Shown here: positions 1 to 10,190 of the stretch, in pieces
Layout of the letters: every line of letters begins with the position of its first letter
Numbering within the stretch: the stretch's first letter is position 1
Source: Carex sylvatica
Lineage: Eukaryota > Streptophyta > Magnoliopsida > Poales > Cyperaceae
DNA: 26,425 nucleotides
NCBI GenBank assembly: GCA_964058845.1
Contig: CAXKVR010000886.1
Location: forward strand, 1 to 26,425
Reading direction: 5' to 3'
Position numbers and translations under genes: made by a program
Notes under the pieces: model-generated
Told to the model about the DNA's origin: nothing
What the model saw: only the letters and a program-made list of their open reading frames with translations
Databases searched by the model: none

Positions 1-265
1 CTAGAAGAAACAGCTTGTTACAGACAGAAACAGACTAAAACAAGTGTTGTTCTTGGAAGAAATAGATCGAAACAGGAGCCGAAACAAGCCAAAACAGAGA
101 TCGAAACAGAGAAAACTGTGGAGACTGAATTCCCAAATTAGTCTCTCCAAAAAGTAAAATTTGGAGACCGAATTGGAAATTCGATCTTTATAATTTTAAA
201 AAAAAATAATAATAATAATTTGCTAAAATCAATCTAATTAATTATAGTTTATAAAAAAAATCCGT
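1..265. other. Gene-free left edge, GAAACA-rich, with an AAT microsatellite
   Basis: No coding region is visible. The first 115 bases repeat the motif GAAACA or AAAACA at irregular spacing, as in a decayed simple repeat or the terminus of a transposon cut by the window edge. Bases about 118-175 contain an imperfect inverted pair (GGAGACTGAATT and AATTCGGTCTCC-like sequence on opposite strands). A short AAT microsatellite lies near 207-221. The nature of the element is unknown. Confidence 0.4.
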
Positions 266-312
266 AAAGTACACCTCCTACCACTGTACCCAGACGACGT
301 CACACAATACAG

Positions 313-394
313 TTATATACCGAATCAAATTTTCAGTACACTCTGGAGTTTGGCCAACCATAGGGTGTACTTAAAATCTGATTTGGTATATTCA
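313..394. repeat. Short imperfect hairpin, MITE-like
   Basis: The stem pairs TATACCGAATCAAATTTT (about 315-334) with AAAATCTGATTTGGTATA (about 373-390), and AGTACACTC with GGGTGTACTT inside it, leaving a loop of about 20 bases. It looks like a tiny foldback element or the core of one. No target-site duplication was found. The neighbouring stretch 395-664 is AT-rich and shows nothing else. Confidence 0.45.
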
Positions 395-664
395 ATTTTG
401 TTTATTTTCTAAATACATTTCATATAATTGTTTGGTATATGATTTATTATTTTATATATGTTTTAATTATTGGATTAATCTGTAATCAAAATAAATAAAT
501 TTTTAACAATTAACTCATTTATTGACAATTGATATTTGTAATTAATCAATATAAATTAATTTGCAGCGAAGAAATCAAAGAAAAAATGTACATAGAAATT
601 CAAATTTTAAGTGGCCATAACTTTTGATGCCTCAATAATGTCTTATTATTTTTGTACCTCAGTA

Positions 665-990
665 ATGCCTCACATTCTTATCTATGTTTTTAAAGTTTTA
701 ATAGTCAATTCAAACCAATCAACATAATTTTCATATTAAAATATGCATGGAAATCAAATTTTATATTTGTTAGAAAATATTTATTATTATTTTAGATAAT
801 TACAAAATCACTATTTTTCAGGAGATTGTAGACCCTTTAAAGATAAGTGATTTTGTACTTATTTAAAAAAAATCTTATAAAAAAATATAAATTTTGGTCT
901 CTAAGCACATTTTTACATGAAGATTATGTTGAGTGGATCAGATTGATTGTTTAAAATTTTGAAATAAAAAATAAGAATAAGACCTAACCG
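665..990. mobile_element. Foldback MITE, decayed, related to the element at 19881
   Basis: The two halves are imperfect reverse complements around a centre near 820, where ACAAAATCACT pairs with AGTGATTTTGT. The outer arms pair the left segment 665-770 with the right segment 890-990. The right arm carries the sequence type (TTTGGTCTCTAAG, then GTTGAGTGGATCAGATTGA) that recurs at about 7200, 19300 and 20180. No clear target duplication survives. An open frame on the minus strand inside it (913-1113) is only a by-product of the repeat. Confidence 0.55.
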
Positions 991-1618
991 AGACAATAAC
1001 ACTACGAAACATTTTAACTTTGCACATAAAATTATATTCTGTATAATAGACTTGCTACTAAAAAAAAAATACAAATTTCTTACAATAAATCGACTAACGT
1101 CTGTGAGCATCATAGTTGAATTAGTATGTTTTGATTTTGTGAAAAAACTGTCATATCAACAATCCATATGCGAAATCCACAAATTTTTATTTCTGAGACA
1201 ACAATCCTAATGCTACTTTTTATAAGAAATGCACAGAAAAACTATAAATTAAAAACTAATTAGCTCGTGTTCTATCTATATGTCTTAATTTTCAAACCGT
1301 CTGTTAATTCATGCAAAAGTAATTGTGGCAAAAAAAGTTATGAAAAATGATATAACACCATCAAATTCTCCGCTTAAAAAAAAAAGATAAAAGATAAAAA
1401 AAATATTTATCCAATCAAAGGAGGAACCGAAATTTTTATTTCTACCATATTCACAAAAAACAAAATTACAATACATGCAAATTTCAAGATTTATCGGATG
1501 ATATATTGTTCTGTAACACCAAGCGCTAAATAATTTTTCCCTACCAAATACGAATAAGATATTTAAAATCTTCAGTGCAAAATTCAAAGGGCGGTGCTAT
1601 TTTAAAAGCATAATATGA
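991..1618. other. AT-rich intergenic sequence
   Basis: No gene is supported. Open frames here (for example 1309-1587 on the minus strand) are rich in F, I, N and K codons as expected from AT-rich noncoding DNA and match no family I know. Confidence 0.5.
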
Positions 1619-1991
1619 CTAGTAAAATATCAACGTCATTTCAATCTATATAACACTAATTTTAAAACCTATCGAATCAATTTCAAACGGTGAATTCAAA
1701 CTGGTCTACTTTATTAGTTGTGCATTTACGTCAAAATTTATAATTTTTTGAATTTATTTAGTATCAAATCAAGCGGTCAAATGTGTGAGTTTTTAAGTTA
1801 ATTTTAATACATTGATTTTCCAATATTTTTACCTCTTGATTTGATACTAAAATAACTCAAAAATAAATAAATAAATTATATATAAACGCATCACTCATAA
1901 AGTAAATCAGTTTGAATGGTTTGGATTAATTGTTTGAAGTCTAATTAATTGAATTCGAAATTAGTGTGATATGACATTGATATTATACTAG
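1619..1991. mobile_element. Foldback MITE, about 373 bp
   Basis: Terminal inverted repeats pair CTAGTAAAATATCAACGTC at the left end with the reverse complement of the right end, CTAGTATAATATCAATGTC. Inner arms also pair, including TTTAGTATCAAATCAAG (near 1757) with CTTGATTTGATACTAAA (near 1836). The element is therefore a nearly full-length hairpin. No target-site duplication is evident directly outside these ends, so the superfamily is unknown. Confidence 0.6.
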
Positions 1992-2239
1992 CCGGACTCT
2001 ATTTAATTTTCAGTATTGTGAGAAGCTTTTGTTTGTATCAGTTTTGTACTTTTGTCATTTAAAAGTACATGTTGGCAGTTTTTAATTTATAACATAGGAA
2101 AAATTATCGTGTCAAAATTTGTACTCATGGTCCACCGATAGATTTACAAATATAAAAAAAAAAATTATTAAAAATAACAAGGTCTTTCCAAAAATTTAAA
2201 AATGTCCAAAATGCGAAAAAAATCCGTGGCTCCGTGGAA

Positions 2240-2651
2240 GAGCGGAATAAATCGACTTTCCCGAATAAAAATTCGGAAGAGTGGAATAAATCCGCATCCC
2301 CAAATAAAAATTCTGAAGAGCGGAATAAATCCGCATCCCCAAATAAAAATTCGGAAGAGCAGAATAAATCCGCATACCCAAATAAAAATTCGGAAGAGCG
2401 GAATAAATCCGCATCCCCAAATAAAAATTCGGAAGAGCGGAATAAATCCGCATCCCCAAATAAAAATTCGGAAGAGCGGAATAAATCCGCATCCCCAAAT
2501 AAAAATTCGGAAGAGCAGAATAAATCCGCATACCCAAATAAAAATTCGGAAGAGCGGAATAAATCCGCATCCCCAAATAAAAATTCGGAAGAGCAGAATA
2601 AATCATAAAAAGTCAAAAGAGCAGAATAAATTTTCATTCCCAAATAAAAAT
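2240..2651. repeat. 39-bp minisatellite, left arm of the foldback
   Basis: Nine full 39-bp units run from about 2240 to 2590, followed by a broken unit and a diverged last unit. Each unit starts GAGCGGAATAAATC and ends AAATAAAAATTCGGAA. Units 4 and 8 share the same two variants (GAGCAG and CATACCC), which suggests that a block of four units was duplicated. Because 39 is a multiple of three and the units lack stops, open frames appear on both strands (2125-2678) with a 13-residue period. These are repeat artefacts, not genes. Confidence 0.9.
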
Positions 2652-4880
2652 TCAAAAATCGAATTATTAGAATCTTAAATTGAGAAATAAATATACGAAT
2701 TATATGTACAAATATAATTACAAAAATTTACGAACTTTCGATTTGAATTTATGAAAGAAACGAAATTTAAACCAATTAAATAAAACCATATTGAAATTTT
2801 GAATTGTTTGGACCTTTGGATTAAATAAATAATTTGTATGAATAAATAAATAATTGAATTCTAAATAAGAGTATAATTATACAAAATTATTCGTATAAAT
2901 AAATTATGGAATTTATAAAACTAGTTCATTCCGAAATTTTAGAGATTTAATTGAATATATATAATTATATAAATTGAGAACGAATTATTCGAATCCAAAA
3001 TTGAGAAATAAACATACGAAATATTTGTACAAAAATAATTGTCAAATTTTACGAAATTTCGACTTGATTTTATAAAAGAAATGGACCTTAGATCAATTAA
3101 ATGAAACAATATTAAAATTCTGAATTTATTGGACCTTCAGATTAAAACCCAGCACAGACCTTTGGATCCAAACTTCGAAATTTTTATTAATATCCAAAAA
3201 AAAATTGAAATTTTAAAAAATAACTAGTTTGGCACTGGATTTCGAAAACTACCCAAACTGCAAATTTGTTTTGCAGTTTCAAGGCCTAAAACTGCAAAAA
3301 AAAATTGAGGTTTTATAATTCCAAAACCACATTAAAAAAATTTTAAAAAAAGCAAAAATTGCAAATTTTTTTTGCGGTTTTACAATTCAAAAACAGTGTA
3401 TTTTTTTTTAAAAAAATTGCAAAAATTTGTTACGGTTTTTCATTTTTTATTTAAATAGAAATATTGATAATTTATTTATTTTTTATATTAAAATATTAGA
3501 AATATTTAATATATTTCTTTGAAAATAGATGAAACACTATATAATTTAATTTATTAGAAAGACTGCTACAAATAATCCGGATCAACATTTTTCATGCCAG
3601 ATTTTTTGTGGTTGTAATAAAAATTAATATATTTATTTATGTGTTATTGAAAAAAAATAAAAAGCTTAGATTCTCAATTATTGATACCGGTTTAATAGTC
3701 ACTTCTAGGTAATACAAAAATTATTGTCATCCTTCTAGTGCATTTAATTTATAAAAAGTTATATCTATTTTGAGAATTATTTTTAATACCAATCATTAAA
3801 TAATTTAAATTTTTTGTTTTTTTAAATGGAATTTTTTATATATATTAAATGTACTAGAATAATAACAATAATTTCTATATTACCTAGAAGTGACTTTTAA
3901 ATGGGATCAATAACTGAGAATCTAACCATTTTTTTTTCCAATAACACAAAGAAATATACTAATTTTCCTTACAACCGCAAAAAATTCAGCATGAAAAATG
4001 TTTATCCGGATTATTTGTAGCAGTCTTTCTAATAAATTAAATTATATAGTATTTCATCTATTTTTAAAGAAATATATTAAATATTTCGAATATTTTAATA
4101 TAAAAAATAAATAAATTATTAGTACTTCTATTTAAATAAAAAAAAAGCTGAAAAAATGGAAAACCACAATAATTTTTTGCTATTTTTTTTTAAAACACTG
4201 TTTTTGAATTGTAAAACCGCAAAAAAAATTTGCGATTTTTGCTTTTTTTTTTTTTTTTAAACGTGGTTTTGGAATTATAAAACCGCAATTTTTTTTTGCG
4301 GTTTTAGGCCTTGAAACTGCAAATTTTTTTTGCGATTTTGGTATTTTTCGAAATCCAGTGCCAAATTGGTTATTTTTTTAAATTTCAATTTTTTTTGGAT
4401 ATTAATAAAATAATCGGATCAAAACTCATATGGTTTCATTTAATTGATCGAAGGTCCATTTCTTTTATAAAATCAAGTCGAAATTTCGTAAAATTTGACA
4501 ATTAATTTCGTACGAATATTTCGTATATTTGTTTCTCAATTTTGGATTCGAATAATTCTTTCTCAATTTATATAATTATATACATTCGATTAAATCTCTA
4601 AAATTTCAGAATGAACTAGTTTTATAAATTCCATAATTTATTTATAAGAAAAATTTCATATAATTATACTCTTATTTAGAATTCTATTATTTATTTATTC
4701 ATACAAATTATTTATATCCAAAGGTCCAAACAATTCAAAATTTCAATATGGTTTCATTTAATTGGTTTAAATTTCATTTATTTCATAAATTCAAATCGAA
4801 AGTTCGTAAATTTTTATAATTATATTTGTACATATAATTCGTATATTTATTTCTCAATTTAAGATTCTAATAATTCGATT

Positions 4881-5072
4881 TTCGAATTTTTATTCCAGAA
4901 CGTGGATTTATTCCGCTCTTTCGACTTTTTATTCGGGAAAGCGAATTTATTCCGCTCTTCCGAATTTTTATTCGGGAACGCGGATTTATTTCTCTCTTCC
5001 GAATTTTTATTTGGAGAAGCGGATTTATTCTGCTCTTCTGAATTTTTATTCGGAGCCGCGGATTTTTTCTGC
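4881..5072. repeat. 39-bp minisatellite, right arm of the foldback, inverted
   Basis: About five units of the same 39-bp repeat lie here in the opposite orientation to those at 2240-2651. Several keep a palindromic core, CCGAAT then AAAA then ATTCGG. The units are more diverged from each other than those in the left arm, and the array is about half as long. Open frames here (4859-5171, both strands) are artefacts of the repeat. Confidence 0.85.
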
Positions 5073-5307
5073 GTTTTGAGCATTTTTAAAATTTTGGAAG
5101 GACCCTCGTTATTTTTAATAATTTTTTTTTTTAGGATATTTTTAGAAATGTCGGTATGGTCCACATTTTAAAAATATTTTTGATATTTTTGGATATTTAT
5201 CATAAGCTTAAAAATTTAATTGCAAGGACAACAATTTTGTTAGCAACAATTTCGATTAGAAAAGTTAAATCATTTTGTGAGCAATTTTGAATAAAAAATA
5301 TATATGT

Positions 5308-5484
5308 CATGTTAAGGGAAATAAATCTGCTGCGATCCTATAAAATCGCAGGTCCTTGCTATTTCAAATCAAACCGTTAACCATTTGAAATGGACGGATC
5401 TCCAAACCAATGAACGGTTTGATTTGAAATAGCAGGAATCTTTTGATTCTATAAAATCGCAGCATATTTATTTCCCATGTTAAG
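5308..5484. mobile_element. Small MITE, 159 bp, Mutator-type duplication
   Basis: The 9-bp direct repeat CATGTTAAG lies at 5308-5316 and 5476-5484. The element between (5317-5475) starts GGAAATAAAT and ends ATTTATTTCC, and its arms pair over about 62 bases, including GCTATTTCAAATCAAACCG. The loop holds its own small palindrome, CCATTTGAAATGG. A 9-bp duplication fits a non-autonomous Mutator-like element. It lies 145 bases beyond the large foldback. Confidence 0.8.
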
Positions 5485-5560
5485 TTATCTGATTTAGGAA
5501 CCTTCAAATATTGGCGCAAGATGTTCCAATTTTGCTAAACGAATAAGTCTAGCAAATCTT

Positions 5561-5905
5561 ATGTGGAATGTGGTACCACCGTACCACAGTCAAAGATCAT
5601 ATTTAAGAGAATCTGTGTGTATCTTTGGCAACCCGAGACGCATTAAACGCTCGCGTCTAAAAAGAGGACAAACGCCACGCAAAACTGACATCGACGACTC
5701 TGATCTGAATTGTAGCACGATTTTATCGAATCTGACGTTCTACATTTACTGCAAGTTCGCTCCTTGATGAGAATGTTCTCCCATTGATGGGATCTTGCAC
5801 CGCACGGTTGGCAAAATGTACTTCGGAAACACTTGGCATAGAACTAAAGCTTGTAGACCACAATTTCTCCAGTTTGTCGAAATCATCATCAGATATATTT
5901 TTCAA
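5561..5905 (-). pseudogene. Unrecognised gene relic, GC-richer than its surroundings
   Basis: This stretch is visibly richer in G and C than its flanks. On the minus strand a frame from 5905 reads MKNISDDDFDKLEKLW and ends at a stop near 5723 after 60 residues. Past that stop, another minus-strand frame continues with an R- and L-rich stretch (RRERLMRLGLPK) before a stop. The balanced amino-acid composition differs from the junk frames around it, which suggests a captured or decayed exon with a frame break. I recognise no domain. The alternative is a chance open frame in a GC-richer transposon fragment. Confidence 0.3.
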
Positions 5906-7059
5906 AACAAAAAAAAAAATTTAATGAAATTTGTTCATTGTTTTTTTTTTTTTCAAAAATAGCAAGATCTGAATATTTCTTGTCTGGAACTATCTATTAT
6001 TTATTTAATCCGAATTCAAATTATAACTATTCGGATCTTTATTTGAAACTATCTGTATCAGTTTAATCCGAATTAGAATTATAAGTGGATTCATAACGAA
6101 TGTCCATTGGATAATTCGGATCCGTTTACACCCCTATCAGAGCAGAAAATTTGTTTCGATACACACTTGATAATTTTTAATAGCCACAAGCCGCATAAAA
6201 TCCAAAAAATAGAGGTGCGCAGAAACAAAATTTTCGAACACCCCTCGTATTGAAAATTGTCTCGGTACATCTCTTGTTTTTTTTTTCTTTGATATCAAAA
6301 TAAATTTTTTTTTGTATATTATTTTCTCATATATGATAATACTGTAAAATATAAAACTTATAGAAATTAAAGTGAAAGAAAGTATTGTAACTGTAAAATA
6401 TAAAACATATGTTTATTATTTATTTAGAACAACAAATATTGTAACTGTTATATTTTATATATTACGACTAAAATACAAATATGATATAATATTACATGTT
6501 TTTAATCTTTTGCGTGAGAAATTATATATTCGAGACTCAAACAAAAAATCTCTAATGAATATTAAAACAGTTCTTTAGCTTGTAATCTTTTTCTTGTTAA
6601 AAGTAAAAAAAAAAAAATCTTCCCAGACAAAGAAATTTATACACCATGTCTATACTTCTTTTTTAACGTTGTTGGGAATATATCTCCTCGGGTACCTCAT
6701 CTACAAATCCCCTATGGAACACCCCACAGTGATAGCTGATCCCTAACCACCTGATCATCATCAGACGGTGGAATGCCGATTAGACCAGTAACCTTTAATA
6801 ATTATTGTACCTTTTTATTAACGAGGATAATAAATTCGTACTGTTCCCAATCAAGTAGCTTCAACTCCCGAGCCCCAGCAAGCATCCATGTTTACCAATG
6901 CATTTGTGATGTTCTCCTGCGTCCTTGAATCCTCATCAATAAATTTTTCATTTTTTCACGCATAAATGCACTATCCTATTTGGCATGCAAGTATTTATGG
7001 AGCAGAAATAATTTTTTGATGAGGATTAGAATTTTTTTAATATTTTTTATATTTTTTCA
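5906..7059. other. Intergenic sequence with transposon-like remnants
   Basis: No gene is supported. Poly-T and poly-A tracts lie near 5910-5955 and 6605. The phrase ATCCGTTTACACCCCT near 6119 resembles the ends of common plant DNA elements. Bases about 6640-6950 are less AT-rich than the rest and may be an old exon or element, but no continuous frame of note is present. Confidence 0.35.
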
Positions 7060-7079
7060 CGCCAAATTTTATTTTTTTT

Positions 7080-7290
7080 GAAATTTTTTTATTATTTTTT
7101 GAGACAATAAAAAAATCACTTGATCTAAAAATTCTGGACCATTCAAAAGTAGTGATTTTCTCCCTACCTCAAAAAATAGTAAACAAGTTTCAAAAAAATA
7201 TAAAATTTGGTCTTCAAGTATATTTTCATATGATAATAATGTTGAGTGGTTCGGATTGACTATCTGGACTTTGAAGACAGAAATATAGAT
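7080..7290. mobile_element. Partial copy of the foldback MITE family
   Basis: The segment AAATTTGGTCTTCAAG (near 7203) followed by GTTGAGTGGTTCGGATTGAC (near 7240) matches the right arm of the element at 665-990 and, more distantly, that of 19881-20305. A small hairpin core (AAAATCACT near 7112 and AGTGATTTT near 7150) is present. The expected outer left arm cannot be found, so this copy is truncated. Confidence 0.45.
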
Positions 7291-8084
7291 CCAATGCACG
7301 TAACGTTATGCGCATTGCAAAGTACCATAGCCTCACTCTTAAACAAATGCAATTTTAAAAATCCTTTACTATGCATTTTGATAGTAGGTTTAGAGGAACA
7401 TTTTTTCCGGCATTTTTCTAGTTATAATTGCCAATAGTGTTTGATATATTTTTCATTTTGCAAAATTTCAAATTTAGCTTGATTGCTTTATTGATTGTTT
7501 TTTCATAAAAGTGCAAAGTATTTAAAAAAATATATTATAAGTAGCAAAATTGAGCAACAAAGTAAACTCTTATCACATAATTGTTTGACAGTCATATAAT
7601 TTTTTTTTTAATAATATGTTAGCATCAAATTACAACAATTTTATATATTGATTATATAATCACCCAAACCAAAAACATTTCAGAAAATTACAAAAAGTAG
7701 GAAATATCTATCATCATCAAAGTAATAAATTTTACGAATGTCAAAATCAAGCAAAGTTATATAAAAAATTCAGTTTTTGGGTTATCATATATTTTATATT
7801 TTCAACTCACATAATTGGGACTAGCATTTAAATTAAAATATAATGAATATGCATTAAACTGAAAAGATACTGGACCCACTAAAAGTAATTTATGGAACTT
7901 ACTTTTTAATTAATTATTTTAATATTACATTTCATATTTATAAAGTGATTTACTGTTTAAGAACTTGATGTTCGTCTACCAATAAAGCTAAAAGACATAA
8001 AAAATTAGAAGTAATTATTCTTAAGTAGATCACATATATTATAATTTGAAGCAAAACAATTAATTAAATCTTAAAATATTTGTT
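7291..8084. other. AT-rich intergenic sequence
   Basis: I see no gene or structured repeat. The open frame at 7246-7437 (+) overlaps the MITE arm and has no recognisable domain. Confidence 0.5.
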
Positions 8085-8200
8085 CTAGTGGCAAAAACAA
8101 TACTCTCTGCGTAAGAGGTCGTAGGTTCAGAATTCAGATAAAATAATATCTTGTGCATATTAAATAGTTAGATGATTCATCTTTAAAAAAAAAAAAAAAA
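8085..8200 (+). mobile_element. Candidate tRNA-derived SINE
   Basis: The stretch reads TAGTGGCAAAAACA near 8088 (A-box-like position), then GGTCGTAGGTTCAGAATTC near 8118, close to the RNA polymerase III B box consensus GGTTCRANNCY. It ends in a run of about sixteen A near 8184-8200. A pol III head plus a poly-A tail is the standard SINE layout. No convincing target duplication was found, so a tRNA pseudogene followed by a chance A run remains possible. Confidence 0.45.
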
Positions 8201-8345
8201 CTAATATATATTGTAACAAGAAAAGGTCCAATCAGGAATTTCTATCTGTTGTCAAAATTCCATAGTTTACTAGCACATTACTTGACCATTGAATTTTTTT
8301 TTGGTCTCAAGTCTCAACATTGGAATTTGAGCTCTCGGCCACCTG

Positions 8346-8355
8346 TATTTAAAAG
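8346..8355 (+). promoter_or_regulatory. TATA-like box of the TPD1-like gene
   Basis: TATTTAAAAG lies about 130 bases upstream of the start codon at 8485. The intervening stretch is CT-rich (CTCTCTTTC, TTCTTCCCTTCCTC), as is common for plant leaders. The transcription start is inferred, not seen. Confidence 0.45.
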
Positions 8356-8484
8356 GAAAAAGAGCGTTCTCTCTTTCAAACAGTAAATTTTCTTCCCTTC
8401 CTCTTTGCTTAACTGGACATCTCTGGTTCTGTCGGTTGCGACACTATACTAGTACGGCTTCTATCTGACGGCTGAGAATCTAGG

Positions 8485-9715
8485 ATGGGTTTGTATAAGA
8501 AAGGATCATGTTCTCTTCGCTCGGCTCAAGCTCTGTGCTTGGTGTTTCTGCTCTCTTTAATCTTTCACGGTACGCTTACCTGTTCTACCTTCAGTTATTT
8601 CCGAGTTTTTAACTGTGAAATAAGATTCCCTGAAGTGGTTAGAAAGTACATGTCTGTTTAACAAAGAGATAATGAATAAAATTACAGTAGTGAATACATT
8701 TGGTCTCCTCAAAGTCTACATTTAGCCATTGATGCCGAAATAGATTAGAAATTATTAAAATTTTTGCATTGTCTTTTTAAGATGTCAATGGGTTCAGGTT
8801 CCCTCTTTATCCCTTCGCCTTCTACCATGAATTAATGAGTGCAATCTTTAATTTGAAACTCTCTCAAATGCACATGTTTAGTATATTTGAGTCTGTTTTT
8901 TTAATTTGAACTGATTAATGTGTATGGTAACTTGTTTTGCCGATTTAATATTTACTCATTGGTATATATTTTTTTATGCAGAAATAGTTGTAGTTGCAGA
9001 CAATCTAAATCTACATGCAACATCGCGCAAGCTTATCACAAGCAGTAAGATTCAACTATATATATAATAAGTCACCAGTTTCCTTACAAACTAATTACCC
9101 AAAATGGTACCGCAACCAGGTGCTAAGAGGTAAACTACAAGAATAATGAATCTTAAATGTGTTAACTAGTTTAGGATCAATATTTCAATAAACTTTTGAC
9201 TAAATTGCTGTTTATCGCTGAAACTTGAAAATAATTGTAAAAAACTTCCCTAGGTGGTGAAGAAGGAAGTGCAATTTATGAAAACAAAGAACGGATAACC
9301 CGTATAGGGATAGACACGTGTTCGAAGGATGATGTTGTGGTCTACCAGGGTGCCACAGCCCCACTCCCGACTGGAATACCGACATACACAGTACAGATAC
9401 TCAATATGTGTATGTCGGGTTGTGTCATGTCGAACATTCATCTTTCTTGCGGGTGGTTCAGCTCTGCCCGCCTTATCAATCCTAGTGTGTTTCGTCGTCT
9501 ACGGTACAATTGTGATTTTGTTACTATTTTGTTGCTTAGCGCTAAATTCTTGTTGAAATGAAAATACTAATGGCTTTGTTTGTACTGTTGTTTGTAGGTA
9601 CGATGACTGTCTCGTGAATAACGGTGGTCCTCTTAGTCCAGGCCAAAGTCTCTCCTTCCAATATGCCAATACATACCAGTATCAGTTAGATGTGTCTTCT
9701 GTTGTATGCAACTAG
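8485..9715 (+). CDS. TPD1-like small secreted cysteine-rich protein
   Basis: Four exons join without a break: 8485-8569, 8982-9044, 9254-9503 and 9598-9715, giving 171 residues. All introns are GT-AG. Residues 1-34 form a signal peptide with a hydrophobic stretch ([12 protein letters not shown]), so the protein is predicted to be secreted. The conserved TPD1 core begins near residue 63 and contains [21 protein letters not shown], the pair C102/C106, [14 protein letters not shown] (C115), RYDDCLVN (C137) and SLSFQYAN, ending in VVCN. Six cysteines at 72, 102, 106, 115, 137 and 170 fit the family. TPD1 in Arabidopsis is the ligand of the receptor kinase EMS1 and specifies the anther tapetum; TPD1-like paralogues exist, and sequence alone does not say which this is. 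An RK pair at 44-45 could be a processing site (inference). The gene is intact. Other frames open across exon 3 are shadows. Confidence 0.93.
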
Positions 9716-9770
9716 GAATTGTAAAATGTCTAATTAATAATATCAGTAGGCGTTTGTTACTTGTTGAGTG

Positions 9771-9876
9771 AATTATATTTTGCACCATCACTGACTTTTA
9801 CTATCTTGGAAACTTCACTTTAGTTAATTATGTATCTATTTCCAAAATACCTAAATCGGAGGTGCAAAATATAATT
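9771..9876. repeat. Perfect 16-bp stem hairpin just downstream of the TPD1-like stop
   Basis: AATTATATTTTGCACC (9771-9786) is the exact reverse complement of GGTGCAAAATATAATT (9861-9876), with a 74-base loop. It starts 55 bases past the stop codon and so probably falls in the 3' UTR or just beyond. It may be a decayed MITE terminus pair or a structure in the transcript. No target duplication is visible. Confidence 0.55.
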
Positions 9877-10117
9877 TTCTTTTAGATTTGATCCTTTTGT
9901 AATATTGGAGTTTAGAAATTGAACCTGGAAGTGTTTCATATTTTTGACTTTGTTGCTTGGCTGATGCAATGTTCAGTTACCCTGTGCACATAAAAATGTT
10001 TCGGTATTTTTATTGTATTTTTTGTGGAGTTGGAGATGTAATATTTTGTTTTCGGCGACTTGAAAACGGGCCTATATCTATATTTGTAGTTAATTTGGAA
10101 GACTTCAGGATATTTAA

Positions 10118-10190
10118 GGCCCAATATTGGTATCCTGGTATTGGGCTTTTCAGATGGGCCCCAATATACTTCACTGGTTCTTTTGGGCCA
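10118..10190. promoter_or_regulatory. Cluster of four TGGGCC/T (site II) motifs
   Basis: GGCCCA (10118-10123), TGGGCT (10142-10147), TGGGCC (10155-10160) and TGGGCC (10184-10189) occur within 73 bases. Such site II motifs are bound by TCP factors and are common in promoters of plant housekeeping genes. Here they lie between two convergent genes where no promoter is expected. A TATATAG near 10221 and a short frame of 18 codons at 10286-10342 follow. Confidence 0.35.

Larger units (their letters stand above)
2127..5164. mobile_element. 3.0 kb foldback transposon with 9-bp target-site duplication
   Basis: The 9-bp direct repeat ATGGTCCAC occurs at 2127-2135 and 5156-5164. Between them (2136-5155), the left half and the reverse complement of the right half align almost throughout: the poly-A/T termini, a 39-bp minisatellite, a roughly 500-base AT-rich block, a GCGGTTTT/AAAACCGC-rich block and an inner block near 3530-3760 matching 3830-4060. 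The unpaired centre is only about 65 bases, near 3762-3828. It encodes no protein. A 9-bp duplication is typical of Mutator-like elements, so a non-autonomous MULE with very long inverted repeats is the best inference. The arms differ by substitutions and minisatellite copy number, so the insertion is not very recent. Neighbours are noncoding. Confidence 0.75.

Noticed and set aside
2240..2651. CRISPR-like array with 39-bp periodicity
   Set aside because: The units abut with no unique spacers, and the setting is a plant genome. It is a minisatellite.
2125..2678. Several open frames of 124-176 codons on both strands
   Set aside because: All have a strict 13-residue period from the 39-bp minisatellite, which lacks stops in several frames. 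They are artefacts.
4311..4505. Plus-strand frame of 64 codons
   Set aside because: It lies in the right arm of the foldback, is F- and I-rich, and has no stop-free counterpart in the left arm.
6640..6950. Possible old exon in a less AT-rich stretch
   Set aside because: No frame longer than a few tens of codons without stops on either strand and no splice-bounded segment with a recognisable motif.
9250..9561. Overlapping plus- and minus-strand frames across TPD1-like exon 3
   Set aside because: The true reading is fixed by splicing and family motifs; the minus-strand frame and the frame starting at 9329 are shadows, and the 9337 frame reads through into intron 3.
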